A stretch of 64,000 bases of DNA from Streptomyces sp. NBC_00654 (GTDB lineage Bacteria > Actinomycetota > Actinomycetes > Streptomycetales > Streptomycetaceae), in NCBI RefSeq assembly GCF_026341775.1, contig NZ_JAPEOB010000003.1, forward strand, positions 558,001-622,000, given 5' to 3'. The stretch's first letter is position 1, and each line of letters begins with the position of its first letter. Under the pieces are notes generated by a model. The model did not search any database, was not told the DNA's origin, and saw nothing but the letters and a program-made list of their open reading frames with translations. This document shows positions 42,321 to 51,642 of the stretch, piece after piece. The translations under genes and the position numbers were made by a program.

Positions 42321-42419
42321 GGGTTCGTACGGCGATGGTTCAGGGTTCGTACGGTTGGCCGTTCGGGGTCGTGCGGCAGTGGTTCAGGGTTCGTACGGTG
42401 GAGGTTCGGGGGTTCATCG
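42321..42419. repeat. 22-bp tandem repeat array inside the sigma/ABC operon
   Basis: Units beginning GGGTTCGTACGG start at 42321, 42343 and 42387, with a two-mismatch copy (GGGGTCGTGCGG) at 42365. A partial unit near 42409 runs into the 3' end of the anti-sigma gene. The exact 22-bp period equals two helical turns. It fills the only large gap (116 bp) of an otherwise overlapping operon, so it may be a protein-binding array, a promoter-proximal operator for the ABC genes, or a simple expansion. Confidence 0.85.
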
Positions 42420-43229
42420 GTGGGCGTGCAGCACGGTGTACGCGCCCCTGCGGGCGATCACGACGGCGACGCCCAGCGCGAGGATCAGTCCCCACACCGG
42501 CAGGCCGTCCGTTCGCAGGGCGGCGGCCGTACCGCTGGTGGCCAGGGTCGGCGCCGCCACCACCGCACCCCATACGGCCACCAGGGCGACGGCGGCGCGG
42601 GTCACACCGATCAGCCCGCCGAGGGCCAGGGTCATCGAGGTGAAGGCCAGGCAGGGCAGCAGCCACTGCGCGGCCGTCACTCCCGTCGCCCATCCCCCCG
42701 CCAGCAGGGCGGGGATCACCACGGCGAGCACGGAGGCGGTGCGCCGCAGCACCAGGTGCAGCCCCGCCCTCGGTGTGGAGGCCGTCAGCTCGTACGCCGG
42801 GTCCAGGCCGCGCGACCACGAGGCGGCCACCCCGCACACCGGCAGAACGGGGGCGAGCAGCAGCACCAGCGACACCTGACCGGAACCGGGTCCCGCCAGG
42901 TCCAGCAGCAGGGCGAGCAGCGTCACGGCCAGGACCATCGCCAGCCACGGCGTCATCGCGGGTGTCGTCCACGCCGACAGCCGGGTCCGGCGCCTGCGCG
43001 GCGGTGCCGGGACGGCCGCGGCCAGTTGGGGTTCGAGACCGGCCCAGACGGCTTCGGTCAGCGCCGCGACAGCGGGCGCCTCGGCCGTGACGGCGGCCGA
43101 CAGCCGGTCACGGCAGACCCGGCACCCCTCCAGATGGGACTCCAGGGCCCACACCTCGTCCGCGACGAGGTCCGTACCGCCGCGGGCGTACCCGTCGATG
43201 AGCCGTGCCGACGCGTGTTCCACATTCAT
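42414..43229 (-). CDS. Zinc-finger anti-sigma factor-like membrane protein
   Basis: A 271-residue protein. The start (MNVEHASARLIDGYARGG, LESHLEGCRVCRDRL) carries the H-x3-C-x2-C motif of zf-HC2 anti-sigma domains. About six hydrophobic helices follow (from WLAMVLAVTLLALLLDLAG to GLILALGVAVVIARRG). It probably holds the ECF sigma factor encoded immediately upstream at the membrane and releases it on a signal. ATG 43229 overlaps the sigma TGA (ATGA). Confidence 0.88.
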   Translation of the reverse strand: MNVEHASARLIDGYARGGTDLVADEVWALESHLEGCRVCRDRLSAAVTAEAPAVAALTEAVWAGLEPQLAAAVPAPPRRRRTRLSAWTTPAMTPWLAMVLAVTLLALLLDLAGPGSGQVSLVLLLAPVLPVCGVAASWSRGLDPAYELTASTPRAGLHLVLRRTASVLAVVIPALLAGGWATGVTAAQWLLPCLAFTSMTLALGGLIGVTRAAVALVAVWGAVVAAPTLATSGTAAALRTDGLPVWGLILALGVAVVIARRGAYTVLHAHR

Positions 43230-43789
43230 GCCAGCGTCTCCCGCATCGCGATCCGGGCCCGGCGGGCGCGGGTCTTGACCGTTCCCTCGGGCAGTCCGAG
43301 CAGGACGGCGGTCTCCCGGACGGACAGTCCGTCGAGCACCATGGCCTGCAGTACGTCTCTGAGTTCCGGTGCGAGGCACCGCAACGCGTCCCCGACGTCA
43401 CCGCCGACGGTGGCCACCAGTGCCTCGTCCTCGGCCGCGGGCGCCACGGGGTGCGGGGCGGCGGCGGGGGGCGGTTCGGCGTGGTGGGCCCGGCGCCGGA
43501 ACGCGTCGACGAGGCGGCGGGCCGCGATCGTCCAGAGCCAGCCGACGGCCGTACCTCCGGCCCGGCTCCCGGCGAAGGAACCCGCCGCCCGCCACACCGC
43601 CAGATACGTCTCCTGCATGACCTCGGCGACGATCTGCGGGTCCGCGCAACGACGGCTCAGCCGTACCGCCAGCCACGGTGACGTACGCCGGTACAGCTCC
43701 TCGAAGGCGGCCCGGTCACCCCGGGCCACGCGTCGGAGGAGACGCTCCTCGTCCAGTTCCTGCGGCGGTGCCGCCCCAACCCGTTTCAC
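43226..43789 (-). CDS. ECF-type RNA polymerase sigma factor
   Basis: A 187-residue sigma factor from GTG 43789. Region 2 is RVARGDRAAFEELYRRTSPWLAVRLSRRC through EVMQETYLAVWRAAG. Region 4 ends LRDVLQAMVLDGLSVRETAVLLGLPEGTVKTRARRARIAMRE, with the helix-turn-helix at SVRETAVLLGLPEGTVKTRA. The operon then encodes the anti-sigma protein and an ABC transporter, suggesting an envelope or drug-stress circuit that controls its own export system. A longer frame reaches GTG 43846; the start is not decided by ribosome binding sites. Confidence 0.93.
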   Translation of the reverse strand: MKRVGAAPPQELDEERLLRRVARGDRAAFEELYRRTSPWLAVRLSRRCADPQIVAEVMQETYLAVWRAAGSFAGSRAGGTAVGWLWTIAARRLVDAFRRRAHHAEPPPAAAPHPVAPAAEDEALVATVGGDVGDALRCLAPELRDVLQAMVLDGLSVRETAVLLGLPEGTVKTRARRARIAMRETLA

Positions 43790-43887
43790 ACCTGCTAGAC
43801 GCCCTGCCGGGGCCGCGGGTTTTCCCTGGGGGGTGATCCGGGTCACATCACGGGCCGGCCCCTACGGCCGTACCGCCGGACTTCCGC

Positions 43888-44334
43888 TCAGAGCGCCTCG
43901 CGTGTGTTCCTGTCGGCCAGCAGCAGGGCGAGGGGCCCGGCCGGCAGGAGGAAGTGGCCCTTGGTGGCGGCGTCGACCGCATCCCGCATGCGCCACCAGG
44001 TCAGTTCGAAGTCGGCCTCGGTCGGCGTGAGTCGCTGTGGCCCCAGGGTCAGTTCTCGGGCCTCGTAGAGGTGCACGCGGGCCGTGGAGTCCAGCGTCAT
44101 CGCGTACACGCCCAGGGGCAGCCACCGTTCGGCAATGATGCCTGCCTCTTCCTGGAGTTCGCGCCGCGCACACTCTTCAGGCGACTCTCCGTCCTCTCGC
44201 CGTCCGCCGGGCAGGAAGAGGTACTCACCGCCGTGACGTGGAAAATGGGCGCTCAGGAGGGCCACCGAGCCGTCTTGATTGCGGGCCACCACCACGGAGG
44301 CGTCGCGTACTGGGCCGCTGTGAACGTCGCTCAT
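43888..44334 (-). CDS. NUDIX hydrolase
   Basis: A 148-residue NUDIX protein. The NUDIX box reads GGRREDGESPEECARRELQEEAGI, matching GX5EX7REUXEEXGU, after the substrate strand YLFLPGG. Members hydrolyse nucleoside diphosphates linked to another moiety; the substrate is unknown. ATG 44334 has no good ribosome binding site. A MITE-like element begins 11 bp upstream, and an open frame runs through it into this gene, so the original start or promoter may have been displaced. Confidence 0.93.
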   Translation of the reverse strand: MSDVHSGPVRDASVVVARNQDGSVALLSAHFPRHGGEYLFLPGGRREDGESPEECARRELQEEAGIIAERWLPLGVYAMTLDSTARVHLYEARELTLGPQRLTPTEADFELTWWRMRDAVDAATKGHFLLPAGPLALLLADRNTREAL

Positions 44335-44344
44335 GGGCGGCGAG

Positions 44345-44510
44345 CTTAGACCGACCGGCAAATGGAGGGCGGGAGAAGGAGCGGGGCTGGGTGCGTGCGG
44401 CTGCAAGGCGGAGGATTGAGGCATGGCGGAGCCATGGTGATTGACGACAACGCCGCAGATGTGCGTGCCCAGCCCCGCGACGCCGCCCTCCATTTGCCGG
44501 TCGGTCTTAG
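44345..44510. mobile_element. MITE-like element with 23-bp terminal inverted repeats and 5-bp target duplication
   Basis: Perfect 23-bp inverted repeats lie at 44350-44372 (beginning ACCGACCGGCAAATGG) and 44483-44505. They are flanked on both sides by the direct repeat CTTAG (44345-44349 and 44506-44510), as left by a transposase that duplicates 5 bp. The element proper is 156 bp and encodes no transposase. Inside, GCGGGGCTGGG (44381) and CCCAGCCCCGC (44469) extend the inverted structure imperfectly. It sits between the NUDIX start and the 3' end of the caspase gene. Confidence 0.8.
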
Positions 44511-44518
44511 TAGCGGGA

Positions 44519-46225
44519 TCAGACGCTGTCCTTGCACGACAGTTCCTCGACCTCGTCCCACGTCGGCTGGGCTTGCGCGATGTCCTGCCAGGAGGCCGTC
44601 GGCAGGTTCTCGGAACGGCTGGAACGCTGCGCCCTGCTGTTCACGTACTCCTTCATGACGTCACGAAGGCGCTCGCAGTCCTTGCGGTGCCCCTTGGGCA
44701 ACGCGACACCGTAGAGCTTCTGGGGTCCGTACCTGAGGTCCGGGGCGACCACCAGCTCGCCTTTGAACCGCACCTCCAGCCCGGAGAGGGAGAGGCGGTC
44801 CATGGCCACCGCGTCGACCTTCCCGCGCCGCAGTCGGTCGACGCATTCGGCGATGTCCGGCTGCACGATCCACCTGACCTCGTCGGACAGCCCGCTGGAC
44901 GACGGACGTGTGGCGTCCGAGACGCAGACGACCTTGCCGTCGAGGTCGGAACCCTTTTTGTAGGGGTACACCTCGTCGGCGCGGACCAGGACACCGTCCG
45001 TCGTCTTCGCGTAGGGCCCCACGAAATCGAACCGGCGCATTGCCTCCGGGGTGATGGCGAGTCCGGCGACCATCTCCACCGCGTTGGCCTCCAACGACAC
45101 CGTGCGGCTTCTCCGTGTCAGGGCCGCGTACGCCGGAGAGGCGTCGGAGCCCTCCCCCTCCAGCAGGTACTCGACCGTGTCCATGCCGAAGCCGGGGAAC
45201 CCGCTGCGGGACGCTTCGGGATCGCTTGCGGGGAGGTCCGACACCACACCGACCCGCACCGTTCCCTTGTCCAGGACCGTGTCCCGGTCGGTTGCGTTCC
45301 AGGCGGCGAAACCGATGCCCGAGGAGACGAGAACCGCCAGCCCCACCGCCGCCATCACTCCTGCGCGCTTCCGCCGCCGGGGCACGCCGGGGGGCCCGGC
45401 ACCGGGCGCCGCCTCAGCATCCGGACCCGGGTCCGGCCCCGGCGGCTCCGGGTCCGGCTCCGGCGGCTCCACCGCCGGCTCCACCTCCGGCTCCGGTTCG
45501 GCCCGGCGGCGGACCAGGGTGAGGCGGTTCGCCTCCCCCATGGAACGCCGTTGCGGCCGTTTCAGGCCGAGCCCGACCAGCTCCCGGTCGATGCTCTGGT
45601 GCACCTCGTCCAGGGTGAGCGGTTCGGGGGCGTCCAGCGCGTTCAGCAGCGCCTGGGTGAACGACGTATGGGCGGCGCCCGGAGGCGCGTGCGAGGGGGC
45701 GGTCGCCGTGGTGGAGGTCAGGGTGTAGGTGCCGGTCAGATCCAGCTGGCCCAGGGCCACGCTGCTCGCCGGGGCCATCGCCGACACCGCCTGGCCGGAG
45801 AAGCAGCAGTCCAGCAGGAGAACCCGGGACCGGGCGCGGGCGCCGCCGACGTACCGCCTCATCAGATCGACCGGGAGGGCGGAGAAGCCGACGTGCTCGG
45901 TCTGCGTCTCGGTCAGGGCGAAGTGCAGCAGTCCGCCGTCGTCGAAGACGCCGTGCCCGCAGTAGTAGACGAGCAGTAGGTCGTCCGCCTCCCGGGCCGC
46001 CCGCGCCAGCGCCGCACCGACCGCGATCTCGGCCCGGGGATCGCGCACCACCTCGCAGTGCTCGGGCAGCAGCAGACCGGTCTCCGGATCGGTGAGCCTG
46101 CGGTACAGCTCATCCAGGTTCGCCCGTACGGCGGGGATGCCGGGCAGCTCCGGATCGGTGTAGGAACCCGCCCCGATGAGGACGGCACGGCTGGCCGGTC
46201 CGTCCGGGAGCCACGCGTCGCTCAC
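44519..46225 (-). CDS. Membrane caspase-like protease fused to a solute-binding domain
   Basis: A 568-residue protein in three parts. Residues about 10-240 are a C14 caspase/metacaspase domain: SRAVLIGAGSYTD start, catalytic His91 in YYCGHG and Cys141 in LLLDCCFSG. The first part fits the EACC1-associated bacterial caspases. A Pro/Glu linker precedes one transmembrane helix at about 289-309 (GVMAAVGLAVLVSSGIGFAAW). Residues 320-568 resemble a family 3 solute-binding protein (GTVRVGVVSDLP, RFDFVGPYAKTTDGVLVRA, GKVVCVSDATR, LRRGKVDAVAMDRLSL, KLYGVALPKG). Predicted topology puts the protease inside and the binding domain outside, a sensor-protease design. GTG 46225 was chosen; an in-frame ATG at 46297 adds a basic leader. 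Confidence 0.85.
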   Translation of the reverse strand: MSDAWLPDGPASRAVLIGAGSYTDPELPGIPAVRANLDELYRRLTDPETGLLLPEHCEVVRDPRAEIAVGAALARAAREADDLLLVYYCGHGVFDDGGLLHFALTETQTEHVGFSALPVDLMRRYVGGARARSRVLLLDCCFSGQAVSAMAPASSVALGQLDLTGTYTLTSTTATAPSHAPPGAAHTSFTQALLNALDAPEPLTLDEVHQSIDRELVGLGLKRPQRRSMGEANRLTLVRRRAEPEPEVEPAVEPPEPDPEPPGPDPGPDAEAAPGAGPPGVPRRRKRAGVMAAVGLAVLVSSGIGFAAWNATDRDTVLDKGTVRVGVVSDLPASDPEASRSGFPGFGMDTVEYLLEGEGSDASPAYAALTRRSRTVSLEANAVEMVAGLAITPEAMRRFDFVGPYAKTTDGVLVRADEVYPYKKGSDLDGKVVCVSDATRPSSSGLSDEVRWIVQPDIAECVDRLRRGKVDAVAMDRLSLSGLEVRFKGELVVAPDLRYGPQKLYGVALPKGHRKDCERLRDVMKEYVNSRAQRSSRSENLPTASWQDIAQAQPTWDEVEELSCKDSV

Positions 46226-46448
46226 GTACGCGGCCTGTCGGCCGCACCGAACCCGTCCGCCACAACGACTCCCCTTCGTAGAGCACTTGGCCCACATCGT
46301 ACGGTCCGGCCGCCCGCTCCTCGCGGGCGTAAGGACATCCGCTCACCGGCCGGCCCGGCCCGGCCCGTGAACCTTTCCGGCCGCCGCGGGCAACAGGGGG
46401 TGCCAGACTCACCGACCGACTCACCGACCGAGCACCCTGGGAGGCGCT

Positions 46449-46883
46449 GTGCCCGGACGACCACCGCCGCCGGCCGAGCCCGACGACGCCGAGGTGATCG
46501 CCCAGTCCCTGGAGCGGCCGGAGCTGTTCGCGGGGCTCTACGACCGCCACGCTCCGGACATCCACCGGTACGCCGCCCGCCGCCTCGGGGAGGGCGCGGC
46601 GGACGACATCACGGCGGAGACGTTCCTCATCGCGTTCCGGACGCGGGGGCGCTACGACACCGCCCACCGCCTCGCCCGGCCCTGGCTGTACGGGATCGCC
46701 GCCGCGGAGAAGACCGGTCCCCGGCCTGGGCGTGCTTCTGTCGTCCTACCCGGTGGCCCCGGACGCCCTCGCCCGGATCTACCGGGCCATGGCCACGATC
46801 CCTGTAGTGGACACCGGCCCCCGCCGGGCACCCCCTCCCCGCCGGGCGTCCCCTCCCCACCGGGCGTCCCCTCCCCCACGTGA
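46449..46883 (+). pseudogene. Decayed ECF sigma factor gene (region 2 only)
   Basis: GTG 46449 opens a frame with ECF region 2 (LFAGLYDRHAPDIHRYAARRLGE, DDITAETFLIAFRTRGRYD, ARPWLYGIAA). It then loses homology at about 46710 and ends in a Pro-rich tail made by an 18-bp tandem repeat (CCGGGCGTCCCCTCCCCA type, 46826-46880). Region 4 is absent. In another frame, 46727-46820 reads VLLSSYPVAPDALARIYRAMATIP, like the end of CU044_5270-type proteins that usually follow such sigma genes. A deletion fusing sigma and partner gene is the likely history. Confidence 0.75.
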
Positions 46884-46926
46884 CCGAGCCCACCCCCCAC
46901 TCCGTTGAAACTCCCGCAACAATGAA

Positions 46927-47925
46927 GTGGTGATCACTTCGCCGCCACGGAGCAGCCACCGTCGCACCGAGCACGCGCCGACGCCCTACGTCGACCTGTC
47001 ACGCGCCGAGTGGAGCGCGCTGCGCGACAAGACTCCGCTGCCGCTGACCGCCGAGGAGGTGGAGCAGCTGCGCGGACTCGGCGATGTCATCGACCTCGAC
47101 GAGGTACGGGACGTGTACCTGCCGCTCTCCCGGCTACTCAACCTCTACGTCCAGGCCACTTCCGGCCTGCGCGGCGCCCTGAACACCTTCCTGGGCGACG
47201 CGGGCAACGGCCACGGCGAACAGCGCGGTACCCCGTTCGTCATAGGGGTCGCGGGCAGTGTCGCCGTCGGCAAGTCCACCAGCGCCCGTATCCTCCAGGC
47301 CCTGCTGGCCCGCTGGCCGGAGCACCCGCGCGTGGAACTGGTGACCACGGACGGGTTCCTGCTGCCGATGAAGGAGCTCCAGGCACGCGGCCTGATGTCG
47401 CGCAAGGGATTCCCGGAGTCCTACGACCGGCGCGCCCTGACCCGCTTCGTCGCCGACATCAAGGCCGGCAAGGACGAGGTCACGGCACCGGTCTACTCCC
47501 ACCTGATCTACGACATCGTGCCCGGCGAACGGCTCACCGTGCGCCGCCCCGACATCCTCATCGTCGAGGGCCTCAATGTGCTCCAGCCCGCCATGCCCGG
47601 CAAGGACGGCCGCACCAGGGTCGGTCTCGCCGACTACTTCGACTTCAGTGTGTACGTGGACGCGCGCGCCGAGGACATCGAGACCTGGTACCTCAACCGC
47701 TTCCGCCAACTGCGCGAGACGGCGTTCCAGAACCCGTTCTCGTACTTCCGCAAGTACACGCAGGTCTCCGAGGAGGAGGCCATGGACTACGCGCGCACCA
47801 TGTGGCGGACCATCAACAAGCCCAATCTGCTGGAGAACGTCGCGCCGACGCGCGGCCGTGCCACCCTGGTGCTCCGCAAGGGGCCGGACCACAAGGTCCA
47901 GCGGCTGTCCCTGCGCAAACTCTGA
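46927..47925 (+). CDS. coaA: Pantothenate kinase, type I
   Basis: CoaA phosphorylates pantothenate, the first and regulated step of coenzyme A synthesis. The 332-residue protein has the P-loop [12 protein letters not shown] near residue 105, then [27 protein letters not shown] and the C-terminal NPFSYFRKY region of bacterial type I kinases. The start is GTG 46927 or the adjacent GTG 46930. It is followed after 13 bp by the DUF389 gene on the same strand. Confidence 0.97.
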   Translation: MVITSPPRSSHRRTEHAPTPYVDLSRAEWSALRDKTPLPLTAEEVEQLRGLGDVIDLDEVRDVYLPLSRLLNLYVQATSGLRGALNTFLGDAGNGHGEQRGTPFVIGVAGSVAVGKSTSARILQALLARWPEHPRVELVTTDGFLLPMKELQARGLMSRKGFPESYDRRALTRFVADIKAGKDEVTAPVYSHLIYDIVPGERLTVRRPDILIVEGLNVLQPAMPGKDGRTRVGLADYFDFSVYVDARAEDIETWYLNRFRQLRETAFQNPFSYFRKYTQVSEEEAMDYARTMWRTINKPNLLENVAPTRGRATLVLRKGPDHKVQRLSLRKL

Positions 47926-47938
47926 CCCCTGGAGCGCC

Positions 47939-48892
47939 GTGCTGCATCTGCGTCTGATCGTGCCCGCCGACGCCACGGACGAGGTGGTCCGCCTTCTGGA
48001 GACCACCGTGGGCACCGCCCATCTGGCGGTACTGACGGGCGCGGCACGCGACCCCGCCGGCGATGTGGTCCTGTGCGACGTGGCCCGTGAGGCGGGCGAT
48101 GAGCTGATCGGCGCGCTGCGTGACATGGGCATCGACCAGTCCGGTTCGATCACCGTCGAGAACATGGACCTGACGCTCTCCGCGCACGCGGACCGGGCGG
48201 AGAAGGCGGCGCCGGGCGAGGGCGCGGACGCGGTGCTGTGGGCGGAGCTGACGGAGGCGACCCACGAGGAGTCGACGTTCAGCGTCACCTACGTGGCGTT
48301 CCTCGCCGTCGCCACGATGCTCGCCGCCTGCGGTGTGATGCTCGACAACGCGATCCTGATCGTGGGCGCGATGGCGGTCGGCCCGGAGTTCGGCCCGCTG
48401 GCCGGGATCTCCACCGCCCTGGTCCGGCGCTCCCCGCACCTGGTGTGGCGCGCGCTGTGGACGCTGATCGCGGGTTTCGCCATCGCGATGGTGGTGACGG
48501 CCGGGTTCGCCTGGCTGATGGACGCCTTCGGCCTGTTCACCCGCTCGATGGTCGAGGGTGACCGGCCGAACACGGCCTTCATCTGGAAGCCGGACTGGAT
48601 GTCGTTCGTGGTGGCGTTCCTGGCGGGGATCGCCGGGACGCTCTCGCTGACCTCGGCGAAGTCCGGGGCGCTGATCGGCGTGGCGATCTCGGTGACGACG
48701 GTCCCGGCGGCGGCGAACGCGGCGGTCGCGTTCAGCTACTCGGACTACACCCAGACGATCGGCTCCACCCAGCAGCTGCTGGCCAACCTGGGCGGCATCG
48801 TCCTCGCGGGCACCCTGACCCTGCTGGTCCAGAAGGGCCTGTGGGCGGTCCACCGCCGCTCGGAAGCCGCGGTGAAGCGCCCACCCGTCTGA
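47939..48892 (+). CDS. DUF389 membrane protein
   Basis: A 317-residue protein. A soluble start of about 110 residues (VLHLRLIVPADATDEVVRLLETTVG) is followed by the DUF389 membrane part with about six helices, including FLAVATMLAACGVMLDNAILIVGAMAVGPEFGPLAGIS, the family signature. Function of DUF389 proteins is unknown; transport or redox-linked roles have been suggested for relatives. GTG 47939 has GGAGCGCC upstream. It is cotranscribed with coaA. Confidence 0.9.
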   Translation: MLHLRLIVPADATDEVVRLLETTVGTAHLAVLTGAARDPAGDVVLCDVAREAGDELIGALRDMGIDQSGSITVENMDLTLSAHADRAEKAAPGEGADAVLWAELTEATHEESTFSVTYVAFLAVATMLAACGVMLDNAILIVGAMAVGPEFGPLAGISTALVRRSPHLVWRALWTLIAGFAIAMVVTAGFAWLMDAFGLFTRSMVEGDRPNTAFIWKPDWMSFVVAFLAGIAGTLSLTSAKSGALIGVAISVTTVPAAANAAVAFSYSDYTQTIGSTQQLLANLGGIVLAGTLTLLVQKGLWAVHRRSEAAVKRPPV

Positions 48893-49056
48893 CCAGGGCC
48901 CGGGGCCGGCCCGGCCGGACACTCACCCTGCCCGGCCGGGCTCACCCGGCCCGGACAGGGTCCCGTCCGCGGGCCGGGATCCCGTCCGCCGCCCGGCCGC
49001 CGCCCGGCGCCGTCCGTTGGACCGTCCCCGTACCCGCCCCGGCGGTCCCGCGGCCG

Positions 49057-50415
49057 CTATCCGAGCGCGGACTTCACCACATCGGCCAGCCGGCCGGCCA
49101 CGGCCCGCGCCTGCTCGATGTCGGCCGCCTCGACCATGACCCGTACCAGCGGCTCCGTACCCGACTGGCGCAGCAGCACGCGTCCGGTGGAGCCCAGCTC
49201 GCGCTCCGCCTCAAGCACCGCGGCGGCCAGTTCGGCGCACGTGGCCACCCGGGTCTTGTCGACGTCCGGCACATTGATGAGGACCTGCGGCAGGCGCGTC
49301 ATGACCCCGGCCAGCTCGGCGAGGCTCCGGCCGGTCTCGGCGACCCGGGCGGCCAGCATCAGGCCGGTCAGGGTGCCGTCACCGGTCGTGGCGTGGTCCA
49401 GGACGATGACATGGCCGGACTGCTCGCCGCCGAGCGCGAAGCCCTCGGCCTTCATCGACTCCAGTACGTAACGGTCGCCGACGGCGGTCTGGACGAGCTG
49501 GATGCCCTCCCGCTCCATGGCGATCTTGAAGCCGAGGTTCGACATGACGGTGCCGACCACGGTGTCCTTGCGCAGCTTCCCGGCGTCCCGCATGGCGAGG
49601 GCGAGCACGGCCAGGATCTGGTCGCCGTCGATCTCCTCGCCCGCCGCGTCCACGGCCAGGCAGCGGTCGGCGTCGCCGTCGTGCGCGATGCCGAGGTCGG
49701 CGCCGTGCTCGACGACGGCGGCCCGCAGCAGCTCCAGATGGGTGGAGCCGCAGCCGTCGTTGATGTTGAGCCCGTCGGGCTCGGCACCGATCGTGACGAC
49801 CTCGGCCCCGGCGCGGGTGAACGCCTCGGGCGAGACGTGGGCGGCGGCGCCGTGCGCCTCGTCCAGGACCACCTTCAGCCCGTCGAGCCGGTTCGGCAGG
49901 ACCGCGATGAGGTGGGCGATGTAGCGGTCGAAGCCCTCCGTGTAGTCGGTGACCCGGCCGACCCCGGCGCCGGTCGGGCGCGCCCACGGCTCACCGGTGC
50001 GGTGCTGCTCGTAGACGGTCTCGATCCGGTCCTCCAGCTCGTCGGCGAGCTTGTGCCCGCCGCGGGCGAAGAACTTCACACCGTTGTCCGGCATGGCGTT
50101 GTGGCTGGCGGAGAGCATCACGCCGATATCGGCGCCGAGCGCGCCGGTGAGATACGCGACGGCAGGGGTGGGCAGCACGCCCACGCGCAGGACGTCCACG
50201 CCCGCGCTGGCGAGGCCCGCCACCACGGCGGCCTCCAGGAACTCTCCGGACGCGCGTGGGTCTCGGCCCACCACGGCGGTCGGCCGATGCCCCTCGAAGG
50301 TGCCCGCCTCGGCCAGTACGTGCGCCGCCGCGACCGAGAGACCGAGCGCGAGCTCGGCCGTCAAGTCCGCGTTGGCGACACCGCGCACGCCGTCCGTGCC
50401 GAAGAGTCGTCCCAC
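49057..50415 (-). CDS. glmM: Phosphoglucosamine mutase
   Basis: GlmM converts glucosamine-6-phosphate to glucosamine-1-phosphate for UDP-GlcNAc and cell-wall synthesis. The 452-residue protein shows [14 protein letters not shown] at the start, the phosphoserine loop [18 protein letters not shown], the metal site [15 protein letters not shown] and the phosphate-binding [16 protein letters not shown]. The GTG at 50415 gives the family start. It lies downstream of rpsI in the usual actinobacterial order. Confidence 0.97.
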   Translation of the reverse strand: MGRLFGTDGVRGVANADLTAELALGLSVAAAHVLAEAGTFEGHRPTAVVGRDPRASGEFLEAAVVAGLASAGVDVLRVGVLPTPAVAYLTGALGADIGVMLSASHNAMPDNGVKFFARGGHKLADELEDRIETVYEQHRTGEPWARPTGAGVGRVTDYTEGFDRYIAHLIAVLPNRLDGLKVVLDEAHGAAAHVSPEAFTRAGAEVVTIGAEPDGLNINDGCGSTHLELLRAAVVEHGADLGIAHDGDADRCLAVDAAGEEIDGDQILAVLALAMRDAGKLRKDTVVGTVMSNLGFKIAMEREGIQLVQTAVGDRYVLESMKAEGFALGGEQSGHVIVLDHATTGDGTLTGLMLAARVAETGRSLAELAGVMTRLPQVLINVPDVDKTRVATCAELAAAVLEAERELGSTGRVLLRQSGTEPLVRVMVEAADIEQARAVAGRLADVVKSALG

Positions 50416-50566
50416 TGGTGTCCTCCGAGATGCTCCGAAACCGCACAATCACAGCAACAAAAACGGGCAAAACGCAACAACCCACAGCGGCGCGGTGCGC
50501 CACCGGGCAGGGAAATGCCAATAAGCGTCTTATGCCGTTATACGCCCGCGAGGGGCGATAAACGAA

Positions 50567-50599
50567 CGCCCCAGCAGCACGGAGTGTGCCGCCGGGGCG
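50567..50599 (-). terminator. Hairpin after rpsI
   Basis: Arms 50567-50580 and 50586-50599 pair over 14 positions in the minus-strand RNA, two of them G-U wobbles, with a 5-base loop. It lies about 28 bp after the rpsI stop and separates rplM-rpsI from glmM. Confidence 0.65.
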
Positions 50600-50626
50600 A
50601 ACGTGTAAAACAGACGAGCAGGCGAT

Positions 50627-51154
50627 TTAGCGCTTGCTGTACTGCGGGGCCTTACGGGCCTTCTTGAGACCGGCCTTCTTGCGCTCGACCGCACGGTCGT
50701 CGCGGGAGAGGAAGCCGGCCTTCTTCAGCGTGGCGCGGTTGTTGTCCACGTCCGCCTCGTTCAGCGCGCGGGCCACACCGAGGCGCAGGGCACCGGCCTG
50801 GCCGGAGACGCCGCCACCCGAGATACGGGCGATGACGTCGTAGCGGCCGTCGAGCTCGAGCACCTTGAAGGGCTCGTTGACTTCCTGCTGGTGCACCTTG
50901 TTGGGGAAGTAGTCCTCAAGGGTGCGACCGTTGATCTTCCACTTGCCGGTGCCCGGAACGATCCGGACGCGGGCGATGGCGTTCTTGCGACGGCCGAGGC
51001 CGGCCGCGGGCTGCGGGTCGCCGAAGCGGCCGGCGAGGGACTCGCTGGTGTACTCGCCCTCGACGGGAACCTCCGACTCGAAGGTGGTCACCTCGGCGAA
51101 GGTCTCTTCGCCCTCAGTTCCCTCGACGGGCGTCTCAACAGTGGTCTCGGCCAC
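50627..51154 (-). CDS. rpsI: Ribosomal protein uS9
   Basis: A 175-residue S9. The last 125 residues are the conserved body ([57 protein letters not shown] terminus). The first 50 residues are an acidic extension ([16 protein letters not shown]), common in actinobacterial S9. It follows rplM by 44 bp. Confidence 0.98.
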   Translation of the reverse strand: MAETTVETPVEGTEGEETFAEVTTFESEVPVEGEYTSESLAGRFGDPQPAAGLGRRKNAIARVRIVPGTGKWKINGRTLEDYFPNKVHQQEVNEPFKVLELDGRYDVIARISGGGVSGQAGALRLGVARALNEADVDNNRATLKKAGFLSRDDRAVERKKAGLKKARKAPQYSKR

Positions 51155-51198
51155 GATTCTCCTCAGATCTTTCTGTACGTCTTAGGGGGTGGCCGGAA

Positions 51199-51642
51199 CT
51201 ACTGCGCGACCTGGGTGATCTCGAACGGGACCGGCTGCTGAGCAGCGTGCGGGTGCTGGTCGCCCGCGTAGACCTTGAGCTTCGAGAGCATCTGACGGCC
51301 CAGGGTGTTCTTGGGGATCATGCCCTTGATGGCCTTCTCGACAGCCTTCTCGGGGTTCTTCGAGAGCAGCTCGTCGTAGCGCACCGAACGGAGACCGCCC
51401 GGGAAGCCCGAGTGGCGGTACGCCATCTTCTGGGTCTTCTTGTTGCCGGAGAGGTGGACCTTCTCGGCGTTGATGATGATGACGAAGTCGCCCATGTCCA
51501 TGTGGGGGGCGTAGATCGCCTTGTGCTTGCCTCGGAGGAGGTTCGCAGCCGTGGTGGCCAGACGGCCCAGGACGATGTCCTGAGCGTCGATGATGTGCCA
51601 CTGGCGCGTCACATCTCCGGGCTTGGGGCTGTACGTACGCAC
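51199..51642 (-). CDS. rplM: Ribosomal protein uL13
   Basis: A 147-residue L13 from GTG 51642 ([57 protein letters not shown]). An in-frame ATG at 51684 would add 14 residues not typical of the family. It is the first gene of the rplM-rpsI operon; its promoter must lie in the 228-bp gap before the ABC-F gene. Confidence 0.97.
   Translation of the reverse strand: MRTYSPKPGDVTRQWHIIDAQDIVLGRLATTAANLLRGKHKAIYAPHMDMGDFVIIINAEKVHLSGNKKTQKMAYRHSGFPGGLRSVRYDELLSKNPEKAVEKAIKGMIPKNTLGRQMLSKLKVYAGDQHPHAAQQPVPFEITQVAQ

Noticed and set aside
43789..43846. Longer ECF sigma start at GTG 43846
   Set aside because: It adds 19 residues without conservation and without a ribosome binding site; GTG 43789 gives the usual length, though it is not proven.
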